From contig CAWFGB010000005.1 in assembly GCA_963815285.1 (NCBI GenBank), forward strand, positions 872,282-936,281: a stretch of DNA of 64,000 bases, written 5' to 3'. This document shows, piece after piece, positions 11,986 to 20,395 of the stretch. Positions within the stretch are counted from its first letter, which is position 1; every line of letters begins with the position of its first letter. Below the pieces are notes generated by a model, which was not told where the DNA came from, searched no databases, and saw nothing but the letters and a program-made list of their open reading frames with translations. A program made the translations under genes and the position numbers. The DNA is from JACCSI01 sp963815285. Its GTDB lineage: Bacteria > Acidobacteriota > Vicinamibacteria > Vicinamibacterales > UBA2999.

Positions 11986-12785
11986 TGCGGGTCACCTTTC
12001 TCGGCACCGGCACGTCGCATGGTGTGCCGATGATCGGCTGCCGGTGTGAGACGTGCCATTCCGCCGACCCGCGGGACCGGCGGCTGCGGCCCTCGATTTA
12101 CGTGGAAGTGGACGGCGGGCCCGCGGTGCTGGTAGATACCGGGACTGACCTGCGACAGCAGGCGCTGACCTACGGGGTCGCGCGCGTGGACGCGATCCTC
12201 TTCACGCACAGCCACGCTGACCACATCATGGGGCTCGACGAAGTGCGGCGGTTCAACATCGTGCAGGGCGGTCCCATTTGCGCGTATGCCGACGCGCAAA
12301 CGGCCGAGAACGTGCGCCGGACGTTCCACTACATCTTCGATCGACCGGCGCAGCCGGGCGGCGGCGTCCCACAGATCGACTTCCGGACCATCGACGGGCC
12401 GTTCCAGATTGCCGGACTCGAGATCGTTCCGGTGCCGCTCTTCCACGGCCGCCTCCCGGTCCTGGGCTTCCGCTTCGGCCCGTTCGCGTACCTGACGGAC
12501 TGCAACCGCATCCCCGACGAATCGTGGCCGCTGCTGCAGAATCTCAGCGTGCTCGTTCTCGACGCCCTACGACACCGCCCGCATCCGACGCATTTCTCCG
12601 TCGCCGCGGCGCTCGACGTGGTCGAGAAGCTGTCGCCGGGCCGTGCGCTCTTCACCCACATCTGTCACGACCTGCCCCATGTCGCCACGAACGCGGCGCT
12701 GCCAGCCGGTGTTGAATTGGCCTACGACGGCATGCGACTCGACATCGACGATCGAGCGAGTGGCAAGGTGCTCGATGTGCCCTAG
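11985..12785 (+). CDS. MBL-fold metallo-hydrolase, PhnP-like
   Basis: A 266-residue cytoplasmic metallo-beta-lactamase-fold hydrolase. The N-terminus FLGTGTSHGVP and the early cysteine cluster IGCRCETCHS resemble the PhnP cyclic-phosphodiesterase branch, where the cysteines can bind structural zinc. The metal site is visible as HSHADH, with further His residues in VPLFHG and FTHICHD and an Asp in LTDCNR. The substrate cannot be told from sequence; cyclic nucleotide or ribosyl phosphodiesters are the likely class. ATG 11985 overlaps the DUF1844 stop. Confidence 0.88.
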   Translation: MRVTFLGTGTSHGVPMIGCRCETCHSADPRDRRLRPSIYVEVDGGPAVLVDTGTDLRQQALTYGVARVDAILFTHSHADHIMGLDEVRRFNIVQGGPICAYADAQTAENVRRTFHYIFDRPAQPGGGVPQIDFRTIDGPFQIAGLEIVPVPLFHGRLPVLGFRFGPFAYLTDCNRIPDESWPLLQNLSVLVLDALRHRPHPTHFSVAAALDVVEKLSPGRALFTHICHDLPHVATNAALPAGVELAYDGMRLDIDDRASGKVLDVP

Positions 12786-12836
12786 GCTGTCGATGCCCTG
12801 GATGCCGCCCAGGCACGTTATGATCGTTTGTTTCTG

Positions 12837-13775
12837 ATGGAAGTCGCGCGCTTTCCCGACGACCCGCGTCCTGCCCGCTGGCACAAACCGGTGCTGGCCC
12901 TGGGCAATTTCGACGGGCTGCACCGGGGACACACCAAGATCATCGAACGCGTGCGACGGGTCGCCGCCGAACGGAGTGCGACGTCCCTCGTGCTGACTTT
13001 CGATCCGCATCCCCCTCGCATCGTCCGCCCGGACAAGGCGCCACCGCTGCTGATGACGCTCGACCAGAAGCTCGAGGCGCTGGACAAATCCGGGATTCAG
13101 GGAGTCGCGATCGTGCGGTTCACGCTGGAGCTGTCGCGTTGGGAGCCTGAAACCTTCGTCAAAACGGTGCTGGTCGATTGGCTCCGCGTCGGCGAGGTCT
13201 GGGTGGGCGCCGACTTTCTCTTCGGGCGTGACCGCACCGGCAACTTCACGCTGCTGCGCTCGCTGGGCGCTCACTACGGATTTCGTGCGGAGAAGATCGA
13301 CCCGGTACGCTACAAGGATTTCGTGGTGTCGAGCACACGCGTACGCCGGCTGGTATCCGAGGGGAGGGTTGATGAAGCCGGTGCCTTGCTCGGTCGCCAC
13401 GTCTTCATCGACGGGGTTGTCGTCAGAGGAGCCGGCCGAGGCCGCGAGCTGGGCGTCCCGACCGCCAATCTGGAGACCAAGAACGAACTGCTGCCGCCTC
13501 ACGGGGTCTATGCGACGACGGTGACGATCGACGGCGTCGTCCGCGCCGGGGTCACCAACATCGGGCTCCGGCCCACTTTTGCCGATGCGGTTCGGCCGAC
13601 CATCGAAGTCCACGTCCTCGACACCGAGGCCGATCTTTACGGGCAGACACTCCGCCTGGGATTCGTGCAGCGGCTCAGGGATGAACGGCGATTCCCGGAC
13701 GTCGACGCCCTGAAAGCACAAATTGACGCGGATGTGCGCCGCGCGCGGCGATTGTTCGATAGACTCTCGGTCTAG
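12837..13775 (+). CDS. ribF: Bifunctional riboflavin kinase/FAD synthetase
   Basis: RibF phosphorylates riboflavin to FMN and adenylates FMN to FAD in the cytoplasm. The 312-residue protein from ATG 12837 has the normal domain order. The N-terminal nucleotidyltransferase domain has GNFDGLHRGH near residue 25, FDPHPP, and the ISSTRVR-type motif seen here as SSTRVR. The C-terminal flavokinase domain has GRGRELGVPTANL and VHVLDTEADLYGQ. It lies 51 bp after the MBL hydrolase on the same strand. No FMN riboswitch is evident upstream. Confidence 0.95.
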   Translation: MEVARFPDDPRPARWHKPVLALGNFDGLHRGHTKIIERVRRVAAERSATSLVLTFDPHPPRIVRPDKAPPLLMTLDQKLEALDKSGIQGVAIVRFTLELSRWEPETFVKTVLVDWLRVGEVWVGADFLFGRDRTGNFTLLRSLGAHYGFRAEKIDPVRYKDFVVSSTRVRRLVSEGRVDEAGALLGRHVFIDGVVVRGAGRGRELGVPTANLETKNELLPPHGVYATTVTIDGVVRAGVTNIGLRPTFADAVRPTIEVHVLDTEADLYGQTLRLGFVQRLRDERRFPDVDALKAQIDADVRRARRLFDRLSV

Positions 13776-13818
13776 GCCCGTCTGAGAGCCCATCGTCAAG
13801 AGCTGAGCCGAAAGCCGA

Positions 13819-14181
13819 ATGAAACCGACATCGTTTGAGTTCACATTGACTCTTTTGGGCGACTCGCGTCTGGTTGACGCCGTCAGGGGCCTGACCGCTC
13901 ATGCCGCGGGTTATGCGCTGCTCGCCGACTCGGCGCGCGAGGGGCTGGCCAGCCAGGTCGCCGCGGAAACTCAGGCCGCGATGACGGCGTCGCGGGGCCC
14001 CAACGCCCCCATCGATCTCCGCTTCACGCGCGACGACGAAGCCATTACCGTGGTGATCTCGTGCGAGGCGGGCGCCTCCACTCCGCGGCCGGCGTCCGAC
14101 TCCGCCGGCAACGCGACGGTCGCGTGGGTCACCGAAGGTTCGCGCCACGTCTGCCACATCCGGCATCGAATTTCTGCCTGA
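13819..14181 (+). CDS. Hypothetical protein
   Basis: A 120-residue protein between ribF and cysS. The first 60 residues look like a compact alpha/beta domain (FEFTLTLLGDSRL, then helices rich in Ala, then ITVVISCEAG). There is slight resemblance to the N-terminal half of anti-sigma-factor GHKL ATPase domains (helix with HAAGYALL, then a strand DEAITVVIS), but no ATP-binding motif follows, so I do not assign that function. The C-terminus is polar. There is no signal peptide. Coding character and position in the operon support a real gene. Confidence 0.6.
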   Translation: MKPTSFEFTLTLLGDSRLVDAVRGLTAHAAGYALLADSAREGLASQVAAETQAAMTASRGPNAPIDLRFTRDDEAITVVISCEAGASTPRPASDSAGNATVAWVTEGSRHVCHIRHRISA

Positions 14182-14190
14182 CGTCAGCCG

Positions 14191-15603
14191 ATGCGCCTCT
14201 ACAACACACTGACCCGTCAATACGAGGAGTTTGCGCCGCTCCGAGACCAGACCGTGCGCATGTACACCTGTGGGCTCACCGTCTACGCCCGCGGTCACAT
14301 CGGCAACTTCCGTACGTTTGTCGGTAATGACGTCCTGCGCCGGGCGTTGAAGTACGTCGGCGGTTGGCGAATGCGTCACGTCATCAACTTCACCGACGTC
14401 GACGACAAGACCATCGCCGGGGCCCAGCGCGAGGGCGTTTCGCTGCGCGAGCACACCGATCGCTACATCGCTGCCTTTCACGAAGATGCCGCGGCGCTTG
14501 GTCTCGAGGCGGTCGAGGAGATGCCGCGCGCCACCGATCCAGCCAACCTCGAGGCGATGGCCAACGTCATCAAGGCGCTGCAGCAGCGCGGCCACACCTA
14601 CGAAAGCGACGGCTCGATCTACTTCAAGATTTCGACGATGGCCGATTACGGCAAGCTGGCGCGGCTGCATCACGAGGGGATGCAGGCGGGCGCGCGCGTC
14701 GATTCAGACGAGTACGGCAAGGAAGACGCGCGCGACTTCGTACTGTGGAAGGCGACGAAACCGGGCGAGCCGACGTGGGATGTCGGCGTCGGACCTGGCC
14801 GGCCCGGCTGGCACATCGAGTGCTCGGCGATGGCGTTGCGGCTGCTCAACGATGCCCCGATCGACATTCATGCCGGCGGGATCGATCTCATCTTTCCGCA
14901 CCACGAGAACGAGATCGCACAGAGCGAGTGCGCAACCGGCAAGCCGTTTGCCCGCTTCTGGGTACATTTCGAGCATCTCCTCGTGGACGACCAGAAGATG
15001 TCGAAGTCGCTCGGCAACGTCTACACGCTCAAGGACGTCGTCGATCGTGGGCACCGGGTGTCGGCGCTGCGCTATCTGCTGCTTTCGGCGCACTACCGCA
15101 AGCAGCTGAACTTCACGTGGACCGGCCTCGTGCAGGCTGAAGAAGCACTGACGCGGCTGACCGACTTTCTCGCGCGGCTCGATGGCCTCCCGGATGGACC
15201 GGCGAACCCGGGCGTGGCCGAGCGCGTCGCCTCGGCCCGACAGGAATTCAACGCCGCAATGGCTGACGACCTCAATACCGCCGCGGCGCTGGCGTCGATG
15301 TTCGACTTGGTCCGCGCGCTCAACACCGCAATCGACGGCAAACATGTCGCCTCGAGCGATGCGCCCGCCGTGCGCGAGGCGTTCGAGCACTTCGACCGCG
15401 TGCTGGGGGTCATTTCACTGCGCCGCGCCGAAGACGAGCGACCGCCGGTACCCATTGCCGAGATCGAGCAGTTGATTGACGCCCGCAAGAACGCGCGACG
15501 ACGTCGTGACTTCGCCGAGGCCGACCGCATCCGGAAGGACCTCGACGCGCGCGGCATCCTGCTCGAAGACAGCCCCCAGGGAACACGCTGGAAGCGGAAA
15601 TAG
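14191..15603 (+). CDS. cysS: Cysteine--tRNA ligase
   Basis: A class I aminoacyl-tRNA synthetase that charges tRNA-Cys. The 470-residue length is standard. The zinc-binding Cys27 lies in YTCGLTVY, the HIGH motif reads GHIGN, a second zinc site lies in WHIECSAMA and the HHENEIAQSE block, and the KMSKS loop is intact near residue 269 (QKMSKSLGN). The C-terminal helical bundle (RKNARRRRDFAEADRIRKDLDARGI) is typical. The tRNA-Cys gene itself is 3.5 kb downstream and carries the integrated element. Confidence 0.97.
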   Translation: MRLYNTLTRQYEEFAPLRDQTVRMYTCGLTVYARGHIGNFRTFVGNDVLRRALKYVGGWRMRHVINFTDVDDKTIAGAQREGVSLREHTDRYIAAFHEDAAALGLEAVEEMPRATDPANLEAMANVIKALQQRGHTYESDGSIYFKISTMADYGKLARLHHEGMQAGARVDSDEYGKEDARDFVLWKATKPGEPTWDVGVGPGRPGWHIECSAMALRLLNDAPIDIHAGGIDLIFPHHENEIAQSECATGKPFARFWVHFEHLLVDDQKMSKSLGNVYTLKDVVDRGHRVSALRYLLLSAHYRKQLNFTWTGLVQAEEALTRLTDFLARLDGLPDGPANPGVAERVASARQEFNAAMADDLNTAAALASMFDLVRALNTAIDGKHVASSDAPAVREAFEHFDRVLGVISLRRAEDERPPVPIAEIEQLIDARKNARRRRDFAEADRIRKDLDARGILLEDSPQGTRWKRK

Positions 15604-15655
15604 TAAGAAGGCTGCGAAGCCCCCGACGTTTACGCAGAATTGAGAAATTCCATGC

Positions 15656-15718
15656 TCTTTGTGTCCTTCGTGTCCTTCGTGTCCTTCGTGTCCTTCGTGC
15701 CCTTCGTGCCCTTCGTGT
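15656..15718. repeat. 9-bp tandem repeat array (cttcgtgtc), seven units
   Basis: About seven units of ctttgtgtc/cttcgtgtc/cttcgtgcc stand directly upstream of the aminotransferase gene. Translated in frame they give repeated CPS, so an automatic call would wrongly extend the downstream protein into this array. Confidence 0.9.
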
Positions 15719-15742
15719 GAAAAACGCCGATATGATCGTCGG

Positions 15743-17071
15743 ATGGATGCTCCTCAACTCAAGACGTCGTTACCCGGACCGCGCGCAAAGGCGCTCATCG
15801 AGCGGGACGGCGCCGTCGTTTCTCCTTCTTACACTCGTTCTTATCCTTTCGTAATGGCCCGCGGCACTGGCGCCGCGGTCGAAGACGTCGACGGTAACGT
15901 GTTCCTCGATTGTGCGGCAGGCATTGCCGTCAACTCGACCGGCCATTCACACCCGGACGTCGTCGCCGCCATCGTCGAGCAGGCGAGTAAGTTCCTGCAC
16001 ATGTCAGGGACCGACTTCTACTACGAGCCGCAGGTGCGCCTGGCCGAGGAGATGAACGCGATTGCGCCCTGGACAGGCCAGAAGCGATCGTTCTTCTCCA
16101 ATTCCGGGAGCGAGGCCGTTGAGGCGGCGATCAAGCTGGCGCGGTATCACACCAAACGTTACGGCATCATCGGGTTTCTCGGCGGCTTTCATGGGCGCAC
16201 CCTCGGCTCGCTGTCCGTGACGTCGAGCAAGGCGATTCAGCGGCGTGGGTTCGGCCCGCCGCTCGGCGGCGTGTATCACGCCCCGTTCCCGGATCCCTAT
16301 CGGGGTCCAGCCGGTCAGAGCGAAGAGGAATGCGTCGCGAAGAGCCTCGACTTCCTCGAGGACCAGATCCTCGTGCATCTGGTATCGCCCGACGAAGTTG
16401 CCGCGGTCGTCGTCGAGCCGATTCAGGGCGAAGGCGGTTACATCGTGCCCCCGGTGTCGTTTTTCCAGCGACTACGGGAGATCACCAGCAAGCACGGCAT
16501 GCTGCTCGTGCTCGACGAAGTGCAGTCGGGAATGGGACGCACGGGAAAGATGTTCGGGATAGAGCATTTCGGGGTCGAGCCCGATGTCGTGGCGGTCGCC
16601 AAGGGTATCGCGTCGGGCTTGCCGCTCGGGGTGACCACCGCGCGCGCCGAGGTCATGGCGTGGCCGCCGGGCGCGCATGCCAACACCTTCGGCGGCAATC
16701 CGCTGTCGTGTGCGGCGGCGCTGTCCACAATCAGGCTGCTGAAGGAATCGTTGATGGCCAACGCCGCCGACGTCGGCGAGCATCTGTTGGCCGGGCTGTG
16801 CGAGCTGCGGGGCAAGCACGTCCTCATCGGCGACGTGCGTGGCAAGGGGCTGATGATTGGCATCGAGCTCGTGCGCGATCGGTTGACCAAAGAGCGCGCC
16901 ACCAAGGAGCGCGATCGGCTAATCGACGAGTGCTTCAACCGCGGCTTGCTGGTACTCGGCGCCGGCCGCAACACCCTCCGCCTGAGCCCGCCGTTAGTGT
17001 TGACCAAGGCGGAGGCAGACACCGCGGTCCGGATCATCGACGAGAGCCTGACCGCGATCCGGACCATGTGA
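15743..17071 (+). CDS. Class III PLP-dependent aminotransferase (acetylornithine/4-aminobutyrate type)
   Basis: A 442-residue PLP enzyme moving amino groups between an omega-amino substrate and 2-oxoglutarate. I start at ATG 15743 because the frame upstream is only the repeat array. The fold-type I signatures are present: SNSGSEAVEAAIKLAR for phosphate binding, LGGFHGRTLGSLSVT, LDEVQSGMGRTGKMF, and the Schiff-base lysine in VAKGIASGLPLGV near residue 286. The sequence is closest in style to GabT-like or archaeal ornithine/lysine aminotransferases (FVMARGTGAAVEDVDG). The exact substrate cannot be settled. The neighbours do not form an arginine operon, so argD is not claimed. Confidence 0.9.
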   Translation: MDAPQLKTSLPGPRAKALIERDGAVVSPSYTRSYPFVMARGTGAAVEDVDGNVFLDCAAGIAVNSTGHSHPDVVAAIVEQASKFLHMSGTDFYYEPQVRLAEEMNAIAPWTGQKRSFFSNSGSEAVEAAIKLARYHTKRYGIIGFLGGFHGRTLGSLSVTSSKAIQRRGFGPPLGGVYHAPFPDPYRGPAGQSEEECVAKSLDFLEDQILVHLVSPDEVAAVVVEPIQGEGGYIVPPVSFFQRLREITSKHGMLLVLDEVQSGMGRTGKMFGIEHFGVEPDVVAVAKGIASGLPLGVTTARAEVMAWPPGAHANTFGGNPLSCAAALSTIRLLKESLMANAADVGEHLLAGLCELRGKHVLIGDVRGKGLMIGIELVRDRLTKERATKERDRLIDECFNRGLLVLGAGRNTLRLSPPLVLTKAEADTAVRIIDESLTAIRTM

Positions 17072-17113
17072 CGGGCTTCAGCTCGCCGGAACAGGCCTTG
17101 CGTCCGTGGAGGT

Positions 17114-17482
17114 ATGACGCACGCGCGACAGGACTTCGGACTGCTCGGCGAAGACCTGGCGTGCGACACTCTCGCGGCACGCGGATATACCGTTGTTGCA
17201 AGACGTTACCGCACACGTGCGGGCGAACTCGACATCATCGCGCGCCACGGTGACTACCTGGTGTTCATCGAAGTGAAGGCCCGGCAGACTGGCAGTTTTG
17301 GCGATCCGGAGGAGGCCGTGACGATGCAGAAACAGCAAAGGATGGTGTGGATGGCGACCGATTACCTGACGAGAAGCGGCCTCCACGACGTCGCGTGCCG
17401 CTTTGACGTGGTAGCGATCAACACCGAAACAGACCCGCCGAGCATTACGGTCATCGAAGACGCGTTTCGCCCAGGGTGGTAA
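17114..17482 (+). CDS. YraN family protein (UPF0102, endonuclease-like)
   Basis: A 122-residue protein with the UPF0102 pattern: GLLGEDLACDTLAARGYTVVARRYR, then GELDIIARHGDYLVFIEVKAR, then a C-terminal helix and FDVVAI. The ELDII...FIEVKAR residues form a PD-(D/E)XK-like active site related to Holliday-junction resolvases. The cellular role is not established. It is cytoplasmic and lies 42 bp after the aminotransferase gene. Confidence 0.9.
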   Translation: MTHARQDFGLLGEDLACDTLAARGYTVVARRYRTRAGELDIIARHGDYLVFIEVKARQTGSFGDPEEAVTMQKQQRMVWMATDYLTRSGLHDVACRFDVVAINTETDPPSITVIEDAFRPGW

Positions 17483-17484
17483 GC

Positions 17485-17706
17485 GTGAACCCTGTGTTCG
17501 AACTCCGTGCTTGCACTCTGTGGTCGAAAACTCTGTGGTCGGAAACTCTGTGGTCGGAACTCTGTGATCGGAACCCTGTTATCGGAACCCTGTGACTCAC
17601 CTGTGACTCACCTGTGACGCTACCTGTGACTTTACCGTGACTGGACCTCTGTGAACTGTCGTGGTCGGAACCCTGTCGCGGAACCCCGTTTGGGAACCCA
17701 GTGGTG
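17485..17706. repeat. Degenerate tandem repeat tract between yraN and galT
   Basis: About seven imperfect copies of a ~15-bp unit of the form ctctgtggtcggaa, plus an inner run of acctgtgactc-like units, fill the whole spacer up to the galT start. It has no coding character. Several units are close to half-site palindromes (gaac...gttc). It could act as a leader or be a slippage-derived minisatellite. Confidence 0.75.
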
Positions 17707-17709
17707 TAA

Positions 17710-18702
17710 ATGTCTGAGTTGAGGCGCGACCCCATTACCGGACGTACGGTGATTATCGCCCCCGAGCGCCTGACCGGTACGCGACTGTGGCGTCCGGCCG
17801 GCGTGATTGGCGGCGACTTCTGTCCCTTGTGTGAAGGGCAGGAGCACCTGGCGGGACCGGAGATCCTTGCCTCGAGGACCTCCGGCGAGGCCAACACGCC
17901 CGGCTGGCGCGTGCGTGTGGTTCCGAACCGGCTGCCGGCGCTGCGCGTCGAAAGTCATTACGCGGAGCCGGCAGGTGGGTTGTTTCAGAGCCTGGGCGGA
18001 CTTGGAGCGCACGAGGTCATCATCGAGTCGCCAGTCCACGATGCGGATTGGGCACAGATGGGCGCGGAGCAGATCCGGCTCGTCCTGTGGGCGTGGCGCG
18101 AGCGCATGCGCGATCTGCGTCGCGATATCCGTCTCAAGACGTTCCTCGTCGTCAAGAACGTCGGTGCGGCGGCTGGCGCGACACTCGATCATCCGCATTC
18201 GCAGCTGCTGGCGCTGCCCTTCGTCCCGCTTCACCTGGACGACGCCCTGACGGCGGCGCGGACCCGGCAGGAGCAGATGGGGCGCTGCGTGTTTTGTGCA
18301 GTCGTCGAGGACGAGCTCGACCGTCAAATCCGCATCGTCTCGAGTGACGAGGACACCGTTGCGATGTCCGCGTTTGCCTCGCGCGTTCCCTTTGAAACGT
18401 GGATCCTGCCGCGGCGCCACTTGTCCGCCTTCGACGAGGAGTGTGACAACTGTTTGCAGGCGATTGCCGGGCGCATCCGCGACACGGTGCAGCGGCTGCA
18501 TGTCGCACTCAACGGGCCGCCGTACTCAGTGCTGCTGCACTCGGCGCCGGTGGGGGAGTCGGGGACGTCGTATCACTGGCACATCGAGATCGTCCCGCGC
18601 CTGGCGCCGGTGGGCGCGCTGGAGTGGGACCGGGGCATTCACATCAATCCGGTTTCGCCTGAGGAGGCCACCAAGGCGCTCCGCGGTGCGCTGGCGCCGT
18701 AA
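17710..18702 (+). CDS. galT: Galactose-1-phosphate uridylyltransferase-like (GalT, HIT superfamily)
   Basis: GalT exchanges UMP between UDP-glucose and galactose-1-phosphate in the Leloir pathway. The 330 residues carry the family start (LRRDPITGRTVIIAPERL), a zinc pair CPLCEG, a second pair CVFCAV, the catalytic-type HPHSQLLALP near residue 160, and a C-terminal HWHIEI near 288. Family members of this divergent type may act on other sugar-1-phosphates or as ADP-glucose/nucleotide phosphorylases. No galK or galE is nearby. The ATG follows directly after the degenerate repeat tract. Confidence 0.85.
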   Translation: MSELRRDPITGRTVIIAPERLTGTRLWRPAGVIGGDFCPLCEGQEHLAGPEILASRTSGEANTPGWRVRVVPNRLPALRVESHYAEPAGGLFQSLGGLGAHEVIIESPVHDADWAQMGAEQIRLVLWAWRERMRDLRRDIRLKTFLVVKNVGAAAGATLDHPHSQLLALPFVPLHLDDALTAARTRQEQMGRCVFCAVVEDELDRQIRIVSSDEDTVAMSAFASRVPFETWILPRRHLSAFDEECDNCLQAIAGRIRDTVQRLHVALNGPPYSVLLHSAPVGESGTSYHWHIEIVPRLAPVGALEWDRGIHINPVSPEEATKALRGALAP

Positions 18703-18792
18703 ACTCGGCGGCGGCTCTCGGGGCCGACGCAACTCCCGCCGCCTTGCTCTGCGGGAAGCCGGTTTGCTAGACTGAATAGCTGCAACTCGAGG

Positions 18793-18867
18793 GCGGGAAT
18801 AACTCAGTGGTAGAGTGCGACCTTGCCAAGGTCGAAGTCGCGGGTTCGAATCCCGTTTCCCGCTCCA
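18793..18867 (+). tRNA. tRNA-Gly (GCC)
   Basis: A complete cloverleaf. Acceptor gcgggaa pairs with ttcccgc, the D-stem is actc/gagt, the anticodon stem cgacc/ggtcg holds loop ttgccaa (anticodon GCC), the T-stem is gcggg/cccgt, and CCA is encoded. Confidence 0.97.
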
Positions 18868-18869
18868 TC

Positions 18870-19020
18870 CTCCGCTCGGTGTCGCCGCGGGATGCCCACC
18901 ATAGCTCGCGAAGCGAGCGGCGGTGGGAGGATCTCAGAGATGTGAGCTTCGGATGGCAGGCCAACCTTCGCCGTGGTGGTGTGAAGGCGCTGTGCGAGAT
19001 GGCGACCTGACGGATCCTCA
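18870..19020. other. Spacer between tRNAs with a probable dispersed repeat
   Basis: The spacer holds a palindromic core (agctcgcgaagcgagc) followed by a GC-rich stretch ending near the tRNA-Cys promoter region. It has no convincing gene. The look of the sequence (inverted cgctcgc/gcgagcg core and regular flanks) suggests a dispersed intergenic repeat; this is an impression, not a database match. Confidence 0.35.
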
Positions 19021-19050
19021 CCCGCGCTACAATCCTCAGCAGTTCTGATC

Positions 19051-19128
<78 letters not shown>

Positions 19129-19153
19129 TCCTCAGCAAACTCGCGCGTTTCGC

Positions 19154-19171
19154 TTTCGCTTTTCAGCGAAA
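19154..19171. other. Small hairpin next to attL
   Basis: A perfect 7-bp stem tttcgct/agcgaaa with loop tttc lies between attL and the integrase stop. It could terminate integrase transcription or be part of the attachment structure. No U-tract follows on either strand, so a classical terminator is not proven. Confidence 0.3.
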
Positions 19172-19182
19172 CTGTCCCCGCC

Positions 19183-19208
19183 TGTCACCCGATTGTCACC
19201 CGCGCGAA
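19183..19208. repeat. Candidate left integrase arm site (tgtcacccg repeats)
   Basis: Two tgtcacccg units separated by att, followed by cgcga, stand between attL and the integrase gene. Nearly the same 25-bp block (tgtcacccgactgtcacccg...) occurs at 47391-47415, inside the right end. Confidence 0.5.
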
Positions 19209-19219
19209 AAGTTCGCTGT

Positions 19220-20392
19220 TCACTGCTGCTGCTTGTGTAGCGGCGCTGCGCGGGTCAGCCCGGAGAGTTGCGCGGCGGCCGCGCGGAGATCGCCGGTCGA
19301 GACGATGTTGTAGCGCAAGAAGATCGAGCGTGTCTTGTGCCCGATTAGGGCCATCGCCACGACGTCCGGCACGCCGCGCCGCACCATGTTGCGGACCGCT
19401 GTGCGTCGCAGATCGTGCGGAATCCGCCCCGGACAGCCGGCCGCGCGACAGGCCGCCTTCCAGGCTTTCGTGAGCGTCAGGATGCGCCGCGGGTGCTTCG
19501 CGCCGCCGCGCGACTCCGCGATCAGTCGACAGAAGACCCACGGGCAGATCTCGCCGGCGCGCTGCCAGCGCAGGTGCTCGGCGTGCTGCGCCCAGAGCAG
19601 CGCGCGCAGATCGTCGGTCATCGGGAAGACGCGTCCCTCGCGGTTCTTCGTGGTGCCCGGATCGAGGCGAATCTCGCCTTCGCGGAAGTCGATCTGTCGC
19701 CACTCGAGGGGCAGAATCTCGCTCGCGACGCGCCACCCCGTGATGTACGCGAACTCGATGACCGGGCGCAGCGCGTCGGGCAGGTGCGCGAGGACACTCG
19801 CGATCTGATCGGGCTCAAAGAACCCGGTGCGCGTGTTGTCCTCGCGCAGCAGCGAAATGTCCGGCCGGTGGAGCAGCTTGCCGTGCTTGACGGCCAAGGT
19901 GAACATCCGTTTGAGCAGCGTGAGCTCGCGATTGATCTCCGCATTCGAGACGGCGTTGATCGGGCGCTGCCGCTCGGGCACGCGCACCACGGAGCCGTCC
20001 TTACACGTCAGGTCATAGGCGCGATGGACCATTATCGTGGCGGCCTGGCGCTCAGCGATGAAGCTGTTCACGTCCGCACTGGTAATGCTGGCCATGCGGC
20101 ACGCACCGAAGAACGGCGCCAGATGTTTGGCGATCCGGCGCTCGGCGAGCGTCAGCGATCGGTGTTTCTTGTTGATGCGGTAATACGTGAGGAGATCCTT
20201 CGCGGCTTCCTCGAAGCGGAAGCGCGAGATCTTACTGCTGACCGGCAGGCCATCGGCCACGGCGCCTTCGCGCTGACGCAGCAGATCGCGCGCGACGTGC
20301 TTCTTGTCGCTGCCGCTGCTCTCCTCGTGGCGGACGCCGCCCCGCGAGTACTTGATCCACCAAATCCGGCCGCGTTTTCTGAGATGTCCCAT
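19220..20392 (-). CDS. Tyrosine recombinase (integrase)
   Basis: A 390-residue site-specific recombinase that would catalyse integration into and excision from tRNA-Cys. It has an N-terminal arm-binding region (HLRKRGRIWWIKYS...), a SAM-like core-binding domain around 60-200, and a catalytic domain with Arg221 (GWRVASE), His326 and Arg329 (PHDLRRT), His352 (LIGHKT) and the Tyr361 nucleophile (FLRYNI). All the catalytic positions are intact, so the protein may be active. It reads towards attL and starts 3 bp after the upstream zinc-finger gene, so the two form an operon. Confidence 0.95.
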   Translation of the reverse strand: MGHLRKRGRIWWIKYSRGGVRHEESSGSDKKHVARDLLRQREGAVADGLPVSSKISRFRFEEAAKDLLTYYRINKKHRSLTLAERRIAKHLAPFFGACRMASITSADVNSFIAERQAATIMVHRAYDLTCKDGSVVRVPERQRPINAVSNAEINRELTLLKRMFTLAVKHGKLLHRPDISLLREDNTRTGFFEPDQIASVLAHLPDALRPVIEFAYITGWRVASEILPLEWRQIDFREGEIRLDPGTTKNREGRVFPMTDDLRALLWAQHAEHLRWQRAGEICPWVFCRLIAESRGGAKHPRRILTLTKAWKAACRAAGCPGRIPHDLRRTAVRNMVRRGVPDVVAMALIGHKTRSIFLRYNIVSTGDLRAAAAQLSGLTRAAPLHKQQQ

Positions 20393-20395
20393 GAT

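Noticed and set aside
12781..12836. FMN riboswitch ahead of ribF
   Set aside because: The spacer is only about 50 bp and lacks the conserved junction bases of the RFN element.
17485..17706. CRISPR array
   Set aside because: The units are short, degenerate and without unique spacers of constant length, and no cas genes are nearby.
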